64,000 nt of DNA from Chitinophaga tropicalis (lineage in GTDB: Bacteria > Bacteroidota > Bacteroidia > Chitinophagales > Chitinophagaceae). The notes beneath the pieces are model-generated. The model saw only the letters and a list, made by a program, of their open reading frames with translations. It had not been told where the DNA came from and did not search any database. This document shows, in pieces, positions 36,049 to 45,356 of the stretch (within the stretch, counting starts at the first letter, position 1; every line of letters begins with the position of its first letter). Made by a program: the position numbers and the translations under genes. The stretch is taken from assembly GCF_009758205.1 (NCBI RefSeq), contig NZ_WRXN01000015.1:96118-160117 (forward strand), in the 5' to 3' direction.

Positions 36049-38037
36049 TTAAATATGGGTTGCACATTCAATTGTAATGGTAGTGCCAGTGCCGGGTTCA
36101 GACTGGATATCCATTTCTCCTTTAAGAAAATCTACTCTTGCCTGTATATTGGCAAGACCTGCACCTTTCAGCTTATTGCCGGTAGTGGTATCAAATCCTT
36201 TACCGTCGTCTTCTACAGTGAGGAAGAGGGTATCTCCGGTTTGCTGTAAAAGTACGAGTATCTGTGATGCCTCTGCATGTTTGATAGCATTGTTTACCAG
36301 CTCCTGCATAATACGGTAAAGTACTACCTGCCTGGTATGGTCCATTTTTGCATGGAAGTTGAATACCTGGCAAACAATATTGTTGGTGCCTGTTTTTTTC
36401 AATCCGCGGCAATATTCACGCATGGCATCGCCAAGGCCATACTTGGTAAGTATTTCCGGCATCATGCTGCGGGCAATACGGCGCAGTTCATCCATAGCGC
36501 CATCCAGCCGCTGCAGACTGTTCTCTATCAATGTTTGTTTACGGTGAGTATCCTGTGCAGGAGGGATGGTAGAAAGCTCCAGTTTAATACCGGACAGTAG
36601 TCCGCCAAGACCATCGTGCAGGTCCCTGGCAAGACGTGTACGCTCCTGTTCCTGTCCTTCCAGCATGGCGGAGAGCAGGGAGATCTGGTGTTCCTGCCTG
36701 ATACGTTCCACTTCAAACTGGTGCAGTTTCTGCTGCTGCTCCAGGAGTTTACGCCCGTTACGGTAAAAGAGATAACTGAGTGTAGCCACTACCAGCAGGG
36801 ATAGCATGATCACTACCATGAGAGAGATAAGCAGCCGGTTCTTCTGCAATGCAAATTCCTGGCGCTCATTTTCATGCTGCAACTGAAGGATGCGGTTCTC
36901 TTTGGCGGACGACTGGTACTGAGCTTCAAGCTCATGCAGCTTCTCGGTTACCTGTTGTTCCTGCAGGCTGTCTGCCAGTATGATATATTTCCTGAGATAA
37001 TTATAGGCTTCATCAGGGTAATGCTGCTTGAATGATAGTTCTGCCATCAGGTCCAGTGCATGGAGCCTGAAGGGGAAATCTTTCAGCGTATTGGACAATC
37101 CTTTATACTCCTCCATCAGTTTCATTGCTTCATCGTACTTGCCTAAACGTTCGTACAGTCTGGCAAGTGAATAAAGGTTATTGCAGATAGCATGATTATA
37201 GTGGTACTGCCTGGCAATGGAAAGACCGCTGTTGAACATGATAGCGGCATGGAGATATAACTGGTGCTTAACGTCGAGTTGGCCGCGGTAATGGTAATAG
37301 TTAGCCCAGAGGTCTATGGAATCAGGTCTTGTCTGATCCAGTTTATTTTTGGCGTCAGACAGGTATTTCTCCATTTGCGGCAGGCTATCCATATAATACA
37401 TACAGCTGGCCAGGCTCAGATGCCGGCTGGCAATAAGCTTGCTGTAGGCAGGCGCATCGTCATACACACTGATGCTCTTACGGTAATACTCCACCGCAGT
37501 TTTGTAACGGGATTTGTTGAAGAAGATATCGCCCAGGTTCTCATAGGTAGTTCCCAGTATTTCCGGGGCATTCATCTTTTCCAGCAGGGGGATGGCCTGT
37601 AGGTATTCTTCTACCTGCTGTTGGGTATTACCACGGTCTCCCAGCACGGTAGCCAGGCTTATCTTGGTCATTGCCAGTATTTTCCGGGCTTCGAGGCTGG
37701 TGTCTTTCAATACATATTCTTTTGCCAGCAGGAGATGTTTTTCTGCCTGTACCGGGTCATAAGAATTTTCATACCAGTTGCCTATGGAATAATAGGCCCG
37801 GGCAATACCTATCCTGTCATCTTTTTTTTCAGCCAGCTGTAATGCCTGCTGCAGGTAGGCAAGGGCCTGGCCGCTATAGGCAGGGGGGAGCTTTTTAGCC
37901 AGCAGAATAAGCAGCTCAGCACGTGTTGCATCGTCAGGAGCCTTTCTCAGAGCCATTTTCAGACTGTCTGTATATCGGGTCTGCGCTGTCAGTTGCAGGG
38001 TCAGGGATAGTAAAATCAGTAAACCTCTTAGCTTCAT
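36049..38037 (-). CDS. TPR-sensor histidine kinase (HisKA_3 type)
   Basis: 662 residues. Signal peptide (LRGLLILLSLTLQLTAQT), then a periplasmic array of about six to seven tetratricopeptide repeats (residues about 40-360), a coiled coil, one membrane helix (LLISLMVVIMLSLLVVATL), and a cytoplasmic kinase. The phospho-His is in ARDLHDGLGGLLSGIKLEL, the HisKA_3 pattern shared with NarX. HATPase boxes include ELVNNAIKHAEAS and VEDDGKGFD. There is no nitrate-binding P-box or PilJ-like sensor, so the ligand is unknown. Coupled to the NarL-type regulator. Confidence 0.92.
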   Translation of the reverse strand: MKLRGLLILLSLTLQLTAQTRYTDSLKMALRKAPDDATRAELLILLAKKLPPAYSGQALAYLQQALQLAEKKDDRIGIARAYYSIGNWYENSYDPVQAEKHLLLAKEYVLKDTSLEARKILAMTKISLATVLGDRGNTQQQVEEYLQAIPLLEKMNAPEILGTTYENLGDIFFNKSRYKTAVEYYRKSISVYDDAPAYSKLIASRHLSLASCMYYMDSLPQMEKYLSDAKNKLDQTRPDSIDLWANYYHYRGQLDVKHQLYLHAAIMFNSGLSIARQYHYNHAICNNLYSLARLYERLGKYDEAMKLMEEYKGLSNTLKDFPFRLHALDLMAELSFKQHYPDEAYNYLRKYIILADSLQEQQVTEKLHELEAQYQSSAKENRILQLQHENERQEFALQKNRLLISLMVVIMLSLLVVATLSYLFYRNGRKLLEQQQKLHQFEVERIRQEHQISLLSAMLEGQEQERTRLARDLHDGLGGLLSGIKLELSTIPPAQDTHRKQTLIENSLQRLDGAMDELRRIARSMMPEILTKYGLGDAMREYCRGLKKTGTNNIVCQVFNFHAKMDHTRQVVLYRIMQELVNNAIKHAEASQILVLLQQTGDTLFLTVEDDGKGFDTTTGNKLKGAGLANIQARVDFLKGEMDIQSEPGTGTTITIECATHI

Positions 38038-38275
38038 TCTTTGTCAATCAGTCCGGAAATATATAATTATTTATTTATATATTGATCATATAAGTAAAAG
38101 TACCTTTCCGGGTATGCTTGTAAAACCCCTGTTTTCCGGTATTTTTTCCGGGATACTGTAAATTAATTTTGCAATAGATTTTAATTAAGCGACACATAGT
38201 ATCAAAGGAAATCATGCCGTTGTTGTCAAACTCCAGATTATATTTTTATTGAGAACCTATTATATCCTGATGAAG

Positions 38276-38303
38276 GGCAGCGGGTAGGGATAGACCCGCT
38301 GCC
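38276..38303 (-). terminator. Hairpin behind the DUF983 gene
   Basis: Perfect 10-bp stem GGCAGCGGGT / ACCCGCTGCC with an 8-nt loop, 14 bp beyond the stop codon of the DUF983 gene on the - strand. The rest of the 280-bp gap (38038-38317) is AT-rich and shows no other clear element. Confidence 0.6.
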
Positions 38304-38317
38304 TGTATCAAAACTCC

Positions 38318-38731
38318 TTATTTCAATACTGTTTCCGGCTTATACCGTACGAAGAAGGTTAACCATATGGTCCTGGACAGGCGCATAATGGGCGGTTGCA
38401 GGAGCACCAGCAGCACACCGTTCACACCCAGCCACCAGAAGATGCGGTTATCGTAGAGAGAGAAGCCTATCAATACCCACCATGCAATGAATGTTGCTAC
38501 GCTGAAAGCTACAGTAAGCGCGTAGCTGACATAGCCGGTGCCGTAGTAGAAACCTATTTCCCGTTCAAAATCCTCTCCGCATACAGGACAGTGATGGTTC
38601 ATTTCTGTAAAATGCTTGAGATCATAAGCGCTGTCTGCCTTGAAGATCTTTCCTTTGCGGCATGCGGGGCACCTGTTCTGAAGTATGCTCCATAAAAAAT
38701 TAGGTCTTTTCCCGAGTTTGTCTGCACACAT
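38318..38731 (-). CDS. DUF983 membrane protein
   Basis: 137 residues. N-terminal CPACRKGKIF and HHCPVCGEDF form a four-Cys zinc-ribbon-like motif, followed by two membrane helices (YALTVAFSVATFIAWWVLIG and a Trp-rich second one), the DUF983 layout. Function unknown in the family. It starts 3 bp after the AraC-type gene stop, so both are one transcript. Confidence 0.85.
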   Translation of the reverse strand: MCADKLGKRPNFLWSILQNRCPACRKGKIFKADSAYDLKHFTEMNHHCPVCGEDFEREIGFYYGTGYVSYALTVAFSVATFIAWWVLIGFSLYDNRIFWWLGVNGVLLVLLQPPIMRLSRTIWLTFFVRYKPETVLK

Positions 38732-38734
38732 AAT

Positions 38735-39619
38735 TTATTGATTTATGAATTTTTTCCTGAATTCTTCCGGGGTAATGCCTTCTGCATTCCTGAAGAACCG
38801 GGTGAAGTAGGAGTTATCTTTGAAATTAAGATCGTATGCTATTTCCAGGATGCTCATACGGGCGTTGGTAAGCAGCCGTTTAGCTTCCAGTATCACTCTT
38901 TCCCTGATCACATCTCCCGCCGTTTTTCCCAGGATTTCCCGGCACATGGCATTGAGGTGGTTGGGAGTGATATAGAGCATCTCTGCATAATCTTTTGGAA
39001 GCCGCCTGGTGCGGAAATGCTGATTGATCAGCTGCTGAAAGTTCCTCATCAGGGTTGAAGGACTGCCAGGACGCTGTCCAGGTGTTTCAGGATGCATACT
39101 GCGCTCTATCGTAATGAAGAGCTGCAGCAGGCCCAGCCGTACCATGTCAATATTTACCGGTTGCAGATTATTCACTTCAGACAACAGGCTTCTGAAAATA
39201 CGCTCTACCTCCGCCCTGACAGGGACCGGTAGTTGACACACCCCGTCTGCACTATTGCCGCTGAAAAAACTGAATTGCTCCAGGTAAGACGGATTGAGTA
39301 AGAACGCACGAAAAAAATCAGCCGCGAAATGAATAATATATCCATCGGTAGCGCTGGTAAAATCCCAGCTGTGTACCTGCCCTGGAATCATAAAATAGAT
39401 CTGGTAGGGCTGCACATTGAATCGGACAAAGTCTATCGTATGAGACCCGGTCCCCCTGGTAAACATCACAAGGTGGTAGAAAGAATGCCGGTGGGGAAGA
39501 TGGCGGGACTGGTAGTGTTTTTCCAGGTATTCATCGAATTTCTCCACCATTAAGTCCTGTGCATGCCCATTTTTGTCAATGGTACATATATCGTAAACTG
39601 GTATTGTTGCCCGTGCCAT
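38735..39619 (-). CDS. AraC-family transcriptional regulator
   Basis: 294 residues from the ATG at 39619. An N-terminal cupin-like sensor part (HSFYHLVMFTRGTGSHTIDF) precedes two C-terminal helix-turn-helix units (LPKDYAEMLYITPNHLNAM, then SILEIAYDLNFKDNSYFTRF). The alternative ATG at 39679 lies upstream of a -7 box match and adds a hydrophobic extension not expected for a cytoplasmic regulator. Likely controls itself and the DUF983 gene, or a remote target; ligand unknown. Confidence 0.88.
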   Translation of the reverse strand: MARATIPVYDICTIDKNGHAQDLMVEKFDEYLEKHYQSRHLPHRHSFYHLVMFTRGTGSHTIDFVRFNVQPYQIYFMIPGQVHSWDFTSATDGYIIHFAADFFRAFLLNPSYLEQFSFFSGNSADGVCQLPVPVRAEVERIFRSLLSEVNNLQPVNIDMVRLGLLQLFITIERSMHPETPGQRPGSPSTLMRNFQQLINQHFRTRRLPKDYAEMLYITPNHLNAMCREILGKTAGDVIRERVILEAKRLLTNARMSILEIAYDLNFKDNSYFTRFFRNAEGITPEEFRKKFINQ

Positions 39620-39637
39620 AAATAACGATTGACTGTA

Positions 39638-39645
39638 CAAAATTA
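39638..39645 (-). promoter_or_regulatory. Bacteroidota -7 box for the AraC-type gene
   Basis: TAATTTTG on the - strand, an exact TAnnTTTG match, 18 bp upstream of the ATG at 39619. It supports that start over the one at 39679. Confidence 0.4.
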
Positions 39646-39759
39646 CCGGAAAAAACATGCCTGCTATGGTGCAAATCATTGGTTGTATGGTACTTTTTAC
39701 TGGTAGCTATTTAAGGTAGTATCTTATATAAAATATTTTTATTTTATGGGGGTGCAATC

Positions 39760-39767
39760 TATTTTTG
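39760..39767 (+). promoter_or_regulatory. Bacteroidota -7 box for the AsmA-family gene
   Basis: TATTTTTG matches TAnnTTTG exactly, 34 bp ahead of the ATG at 39802. The -33 region is TTTTATTT, lacking the G of the consensus. Confidence 0.45.
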
Positions 39768-39801
39768 CCGTTACTATATATTCAGATTAAGTCTCAACAT
39801 C

Positions 39802-42800
39802 ATGACAGGTAAGACAAGAAGGAGGATCTGGCGGATTTTACTCATTCCTATTATTTCCCTGATAGTATTGGCGATCGTTGCCATAGGTATACTTTACTCA
39901 CAACAGGAACGGCTTATCAGCCTGGTTATTAAAGAACTGAACAAGCAATTACCGGGCGAACTGGAGGTTGGAGGCAGTACCATTTCCCCATTTGAGAATT
40001 TCCCATACATTTCGATCGGACTGGAGAATATCAGGTTTTATGCTACCAAGCAGAAAACGGGAAAGCCCATGACCGAGATAGAGCGCTTATTTGTTGGTTT
40101 CAGCCTGCCAGACATCCTGAAACAGAAATATAATGTTAAGGTCATCTTCATGAAGAACGGTCACCTTGACCTGGTGAGGGATGTTCATGGGAATATCAAT
40201 ATAGTAGAGGCAAGCACCATTAAATCTGACACCATAGTTACAGCAGAAGCATCTTCGGCTTCGCTTGACCTGGATATCAGGAAAATAGTGTTGAAAAATA
40301 TGGAGATCTCTTTCCTTGATAAGGAAAGCGGACAGCATATAGGCGCAAAGATCGATAAGATCAAAACTTCCTTTAAATCTGACAATGAAGAGATCAGCGC
40401 GGAATTGCAAGGAAACATGATAGCAGATTACACAACTCCTAAAGATACTGTTCTGTTCCGTCGTAAACACCTGGGTGCAGATATTAAACTGTCATACAAT
40501 AAGGCAGCAAAATTCCTGAAACTACCGGTAGGCAAGCTTAAACTGGAGGACGCCAGTTTCAATGTAAGCGGAACAATGGATATGCTGCATCATAACAATG
40601 TGGACTTTAAGATTGCAGGTGATAAACCTGACCTGAAGCAGATATTTGCCTTTGTACCTGAAGATGTGGCCAAACAATTGGGACAGTTTAAGTACGATGG
40701 ACGTGTTTATTTTGATGGTATTATTAAGGGCCCGCTTGAAGGGAGCAACCTGCCGCATATAGAAATGAACTTCGGCTGTGAAAAGGCCTGGCTGCTTAAC
40801 CCGGATGTTAACAAAAAGATTGACTCGCTCGGGTTCAAAGGATATTATACAAATGGAGCAGAAAACTCTCTGAAAACATCTGAGCTGCACCTGCTCAACA
40901 TGAGTGCCCGGCCGGACAAAGGAATGTTCAGGGGCAACTTCGTGATGCGCGATTTCACTGATCCGAAAATGGTCATGCAGGTGAGCTCTGAGCTGGAACT
41001 GGAATTTATCGGTGCTTTCCTGGGCATAAAAGACCTGCAGCGTATAACAGGGCATATCAGCCTGCAAATGGATTTCAAGGAACTGGTAGACCTGCACCTG
41101 CCGGAAGAATCTATGGCCAAACTGAAAGAAGGGGTGCAGAGTGAGCTGACAGTGAGCAATCTGACCTTCCGTGTGCCAGGTTATCCGCACATTGTACGTA
41201 ACCTGGACCTGCATGCAGACATGAAGAACGGTTTTGTGAAGCTGGATTCCCTGGCATTCAATTTCGGCAACTCAGATTTTTACATGAATGGCTCATTAAA
41301 CGACCTGCCTGCCATCTTCCACCATCAGCAGAAACCGGTACTGGTTACTTTCAATGCGCATAGTAAGAGGATGGTCATGAAAGAGCTGTTTGCATTTGAT
41401 ACTGCCAAAAGCCGGAGAATACAGGAGGAGATCTACGGTTTTAACGTAGGACTGTCACTGGAAACATCTGTTAATGAGATATTGAAACCGAAGCCTTTAC
41501 CTAAAGGCAAATTTAAAATGGAGAAGCTGTATGCCAGCTTTAAGAAATATCCACATGCCTTCCATGACTTCGGAGCAGAGCTTACCATTAATGATACCGC
41601 TTTGTTGCTGAGGAATTTTGGCGGCCTGATAGATAGCAGCGACCTTAAATTCAGCGGCCGCGTTATTAACTACCAGCTATGGTTTGACAAGGTAATGAGG
41701 GGAAAGACACAGATAGCGTTTGACCTGAAGTCGCAGCGCCTGGCTATGAGAGACCTGTTAGGCAAATACAGCAAACAATATGTTCCGAAAGATTACCATA
41801 ATGAAGTAGCAAAAGGAATATGGCTGAGAGCAAAAGCAGATCTGAAATATGATTCCGTTTTCAGATTTGCCAAGATCAAACTGGCTAATGTATCAGGGGA
41901 ATTGACAGAACATAAGTTTAAAGTGGATAGTGTTAAAGGCACTATTCGTTATGCTACCAATAAGCTTATCAAGGTAGACACGCTGACAGGAAGAATTGGA
42001 CGTACGGACTTTGATCTGAGTATGAGACTGTACACCGGCGATGATACCCTGAGACGCAAGCAGGAGAACTTCTTACAGTTTACTTCCCGTTTCCTGGACC
42101 TGGATGAGCTGACCAACTATAAACTTACGGCAGAAGATGAAGCGCCTAAACCGGTTGTTACCAATGCTGCCGTGAAAACCACCATAAAGGACTCAACACA
42201 TTCCAGCGCCTTTAACATCTTCAGGATCAAATTCATTGATTTCAGGACTACTGTCAACATCGGTAAAATGAAGTACCACCGTCTATGGCTGAAGAATATT
42301 ACGGCTAATGCCAGGATGCAGGCTGATCAGCATCTGTACCTGGATACCCTGGGTATGGGAGTCGCGGAAGGAAAAATAGGAATGAGAGGACATTTTAATG
42401 GTACTGATCCTAAAAAGATCTATTTCCGCAGCAGGATACGCGTAGAAGATGTGAATATTGAAAAGATGATGTTGAAGCTGGACTATTTCGGACAGGACTA
42501 TGTGATCAATAAGAATATAAAAGGCAGGTTGTTCGGTGTGATCAGGAGCCGTGTGAAGATACATCCGGATCTGACGCCAATCATTGATGACTCTGAAGCC
42601 CAGCTGGAAGTGGATATCCGTAACGGCAGCCTGGTGAACTTTGCTCCTATGCAGGCTATGGCCAGTTACTTCAAAGATAAGAACCTGAACATGGTACGCT
42701 TTGATACTTTACGGAACAAGCTGACATTCAGGAATGGGGTGTTGGACATTCCTGCTATGAATATCAACTCTTCTCTCGGTTTTATGGAGATTTCAGGTAA

Positions 42801-43029
42801 GCAGTATCTCGATATGAAAATGGAATACTATATGCGCATACCGTTAAAGATGGTAACACAGGTAGGATTTCAGTCTCTCTTTGGCAGAAAGCGTGAAGAG
42901 GTGGACCCTGACCAGGTAGATGCTATAGAATACCGTGATAAGGATAAGAAAGTGCGGTTCATGAACATCAAGGTAACAGGAACGCCGGACAACTATAAGA
43001 TAGGTCTTGGAAAAGCAAAAAAAGCATAA
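39802..43029 (+). CDS. AsmA-family protein
   Basis: 1075 residues anchored by an N-terminal helix (ILLIPIISLIVLAIVAIGIL), with the rest in the periplasm. The start (LVIKELNKQLPGELEVGGST) and the repeated beta-rich segments match AsmA/TamB/YhdP-like bridge proteins. The near-C-terminal IDDSEAQLEVDIRNGSLVNF then MQAMASYFKDKNLNMVRFD is the AsmA_2 pattern. Such proteins are thought to move phospholipids or help outer-membrane assembly. Transcribed alone with its own promoter-like box and a strong terminator. A link to the lipid operon 3 kb away is speculative. Confidence 0.88.
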   Translation: MTGKTRRRIWRILLIPIISLIVLAIVAIGILYSQQERLISLVIKELNKQLPGELEVGGSTISPFENFPYISIGLENIRFYATKQKTGKPMTEIERLFVGFSLPDILKQKYNVKVIFMKNGHLDLVRDVHGNINIVEASTIKSDTIVTAEASSASLDLDIRKIVLKNMEISFLDKESGQHIGAKIDKIKTSFKSDNEEISAELQGNMIADYTTPKDTVLFRRKHLGADIKLSYNKAAKFLKLPVGKLKLEDASFNVSGTMDMLHHNNVDFKIAGDKPDLKQIFAFVPEDVAKQLGQFKYDGRVYFDGIIKGPLEGSNLPHIEMNFGCEKAWLLNPDVNKKIDSLGFKGYYTNGAENSLKTSELHLLNMSARPDKGMFRGNFVMRDFTDPKMVMQVSSELELEFIGAFLGIKDLQRITGHISLQMDFKELVDLHLPEESMAKLKEGVQSELTVSNLTFRVPGYPHIVRNLDLHADMKNGFVKLDSLAFNFGNSDFYMNGSLNDLPAIFHHQQKPVLVTFNAHSKRMVMKELFAFDTAKSRRIQEEIYGFNVGLSLETSVNEILKPKPLPKGKFKMEKLYASFKKYPHAFHDFGAELTINDTALLLRNFGGLIDSSDLKFSGRVINYQLWFDKVMRGKTQIAFDLKSQRLAMRDLLGKYSKQYVPKDYHNEVAKGIWLRAKADLKYDSVFRFAKIKLANVSGELTEHKFKVDSVKGTIRYATNKLIKVDTLTGRIGRTDFDLSMRLYTGDDTLRRKQENFLQFTSRFLDLDELTNYKLTAEDEAPKPVVTNAAVKTTIKDSTHSSAFNIFRIKFIDFRTTVNIGKMKYHRLWLKNITANARMQADQHLYLDTLGMGVAEGKIGMRGHFNGTDPKKIYFRSRIRVEDVNIEKMMLKLDYFGQDYVINKNIKGRLFGVIRSRVKIHPDLTPIIDDSEAQLEVDIRNGSLVNFAPMQAMASYFKDKNLNMVRFDTLRNKLTFRNGVLDIPAMNINSSLGFMEISGKQYLDMKMEYYMRIPLKMVTQVGFQSLFGRKREEVDPDQVDAIEYRDKDKKVRFMNIKVTGTPDNYKIGLGKAKKA

Positions 43030-43036
43030 TAAACAG

Positions 43037-43059
43037 ACGGCCCGCCTCAGGCGGGCCGT
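43037..43059. terminator. Strong GC-rich terminator
   Basis: Perfect 10-bp stem ACGGCCCGCC / GGCGGGCCGT with a TCA loop, followed by TCTCCTTTT. It ends the AsmA gene (stop 7 bp before) and faces the convergent DinB-like gene. Confidence 0.85.
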
Positions 43060-43070
43060 TCTCCTTTTAC

Positions 43071-43559
43071 CTAGTTCCTGTCCCAGAATGGCGGTGGTTC
43101 AATACCAAGTGTGCGGAGATATACATATCCCTGACCCCTGTGATGGATCTCATTATCAATAAAGTAGAATAATGTCCAGTAAATGGGGCCTTCCCATTGT
43201 CCGAAGGCAACGTCAATTTCCTGGAAACGGCCGGGTTCTATTTGTGGCCAGAGTGTATTGATCTCTTCTGTAGTTTCATCCCAGAGTTTCAGCAGACCTT
43301 CTTTGGTGGTTGGGGCTCCTTTTTTATCATCAAAGTGTTCCCATTTTCTTGACACAATACCGTTTAAGCCTGGGCCGGCCATCCTGATCATTTCCATTGC
43401 CAGGTGGGCAAAGGGGCGCATACCGCCCACTGAATAACTGAAGAGTTTATCTTCCGGAAATGCTTCTATCAGGCGGCGGGTTAAGCGGCGATGGCCTTGC
43501 CAGTGGTCCAGAAGCGCTTCAGGGGTAATAACCGGAGCGTGTACTAATGTGTCTGTCAT
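43071..43559 (-). CDS. DinB-family protein
   Basis: 162 residues of the DinB/YfiT-like four-helix bundle. The expected metal-binding histidines are in HWQGHRRLT, FAHLAMEMI and NEIHHRGQGYVYLR. The proteins of this superfamily include thiol transferases and stress-induced members; the substrate is unknown here. Single gene between a shared terminator and a 208-bp gap. Confidence 0.87.
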   Translation of the reverse strand: MTDTLVHAPVITPEALLDHWQGHRRLTRRLIEAFPEDKLFSYSVGGMRPFAHLAMEMIRMAGPGLNGIVSRKWEHFDDKKGAPTTKEGLLKLWDETTEEINTLWPQIEPGRFQEIDVAFGQWEGPIYWTLFYFIDNEIHHRGQGYVYLRTLGIEPPPFWDRN

Positions 43560-43694
43560 TGCTATGAGGTTTTATGTGTGAATTTCTGGATACAAAGTAA
43601 GAGGGGGCAAGTGACAACCCTATGTCAGCAGGAAAAACAACGTGGAGAAAAAAAAGTTCTGAATTTTATCCGGGGTGTATTTATTGGGGAAGTT

Positions 43695-43752
43695 TAAATG
43701 AACCGGACCTATTTGACAGGCGTTTATGCAGCCAATAGATCCGGTTCATTTA
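43695..43752. repeat. 13-bp inverted repeat, extended stem-loop
   Basis: TAAATGAACCGGA (43695-43707) and TCCGGTTCATTTA (43740-43752) are perfect complements with a 32-bp spacer that can pair further (CTATT with AATAG). It lies 16 bp beyond the stop of the Asn-rich protein gene and is probably its terminator, though no T-run follows on the - strand. Confidence 0.55.
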
Positions 43753-43767
43753 GAATATTTTACATGC

Positions 43768-45081
43768 TCAGGAGCCACGAACTACACGACTACCACGGTT
43801 GGTATTACCACTGTTCCCGTTACCTGGTGTATAATCCTGGTTGCGGTCATTACCTGATCTTCCACCGGGATTATAGTTACCCGGTCTGGGATTATAATTA
43901 CCTGGTCTGTCATTGTTGTTATACCCGTTATAACTATTTCTGCCACCATTATAATATCCGTTGTTATTTCTGTAGCGATCGTAGCCGTTATAATTGCGGC
44001 CGCCATAATAACCATTATTGAAACGGTTGGGAGGATAGTTTCCGCCACGATCGGCCCTGGCGCCGCGGTAGCTGGTCATGACCACGCGGTTGCGTTCCAT
44101 CACCATCGGAGAATAACATCTGTAGGAGCGGTACATGACCGGGGCCGGAGGTATTCTGCGGGTGTATGTATACATATAACCCTGGTGGTAATGGTAGCAG
44201 GCCGGGCGGTAAGCCTGCCATGGCATAGGACGCCATGGGCGCCACCAGCCCGGAGGATTTACCCAGGTCCATGGGGATGTCCATATTACATAAGAAGGTG
44301 CATACACTCTGCGTACACAAGGCCAGAACCAGACATTGATAATGACGCCGGATGGGTGGAAGGCATTGCCGGAGAAGTCTTCTGATCCTGCAGATGGTCC
44401 GTGTGAGCGATTGTAGTAATAATCGTTGTTGTAGTAGTTACCATTATAATAGTTACTGTTGTTATTACCGTTATAATAGTTGCTGTTATAATTATTGTTG
44501 TAGTTATTATTATAATTGGTGTTGTTGTTACCGTTATAATAGTTGTTATTGCTGTTAAAATAATTACCGTTGTAGTTATTATTATAGTTGCTATTGTTGG
44601 AATTATTATCAGATTCTACCGGTTCTGCAATAACAGCTTCTCCATAAATATCTTCGCTGCCTACTATCTGGATAACGGCACTATTATCTCCATTCTTTTC
44701 CAGCTCAATAATGGCAACGTCCTGGCTTTCCTGGTTGGATACCAGGGCTTGCAGGATGAAGAGATGGACCTGTTGCTGTTTCTTATTGATAACACGGATG
44801 TAGTCAATATTACCATCATTGTTAAGGTCAAGGTTATTGACGTTGTTGTCTCTTGTATTTAAAAGTCTCTCAAATTCTTCAGGACTGTTTGCCTTTTTGA
44901 ATAAGGTAAGTGCACCCTGGAGGCTGAAATTGTCTCCCGGAAGACCGGTAGAATCAGATTCCTGGCTGAGGCGGTTATCGGCTGGCCATTGGGAAGATGA
45001 TCCATATTGAGATTGAGCATTGACTGTTAATGCAGATAGCAAAGTTAAGTACAGTGCAGGCAGGGATTGTAGGATATTCAT
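43768..45081 (-). CDS. Asn/Tyr/Gly-rich secreted protein with EF-hand-like N-terminal domain
   Basis: 437 residues with a signal peptide (LYLTLLSALTVNAQ). Residues about 45-155 form a compact domain containing NLDLNNDGNIDYIRV (Asp-rich, calcium-loop-like) followed by VHLFILQALV and DVAIIELEKNG, a pattern I recognise from many Bacteroidota secreted proteins without assigned function. Residues about 160-225 are low-complexity Asn/Tyr/Gly repeats (NNYNGN type). Then comes a Trp/Pro/Tyr-rich stretch and a second Asn/Gly/Arg/Tyr-rich tail. No catalytic motif. Probably an extracellular or envelope structural protein. Confidence 0.75.
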   Translation of the reverse strand: MNILQSLPALYLTLLSALTVNAQSQYGSSSQWPADNRLSQESDSTGLPGDNFSLQGALTLFKKANSPEEFERLLNTRDNNVNNLDLNNDGNIDYIRVINKKQQQVHLFILQALVSNQESQDVAIIELEKNGDNSAVIQIVGSEDIYGEAVIAEPVESDNNSNNSNYNNNYNGNYFNSNNNYYNGNNNTNYNNNYNNNYNSNYYNGNNNSNYYNGNYYNNDYYYNRSHGPSAGSEDFSGNAFHPSGVIINVWFWPCVRRVYAPSYVIWTSPWTWVNPPGWWRPWRPMPWQAYRPACYHYHQGYMYTYTRRIPPAPVMYRSYRCYSPMVMERNRVVMTSYRGARADRGGNYPPNRFNNGYYGGRNYNGYDRYRNNNGYYNGGRNSYNGYNNNDRPGNYNPRPGNYNPGGRSGNDRNQDYTPGNGNSGNTNRGSRVVRGS

Positions 45082-45291
45082 GACAATTGGTTTTGTTATA
45101 GCATAACGTACTGAAAGTACAAATAGTTATTGAATTATATGTGTAAAAGAATAAGCAATAGGGATACTATTTGATAAACATAAAAGCTAAAAGGATGCCA
45201 TTTTTTGGGAGATGAGAGGAACAAAAGGCATCTGCATGATTTTCAAAAGGATTTATTTTACAGGTAGGGTAAATTAAAGGTTATGGATAAT

Positions 45292-45330
45292 AAAAAGGCA
45301 GTCATCCTGATAGGAACGACTGCCTTTTTT
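45292..45330. terminator. Bidirectional terminator behind the PadR-type gene
   Basis: Perfect 12-bp stem AAAAAGGCAGTC / GACTGCCTTTTT with an inner TCCT/AGGA stem, A-run on one side and T-run on the other. It follows the stop codon of the - strand PadR-like gene (45357). Nothing else stands out in the gap 45082-45356. Confidence 0.85.
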
Positions 45331-45356
45331 ATTATAGAAAATTAGATAAGGTGTGG

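Noticed and set aside
43698..44558. + strand frames rich in Tyr, Asn and Cys
   Set aside because: They are complements of the Asn-rich repeat region of the secreted protein on the other strand.
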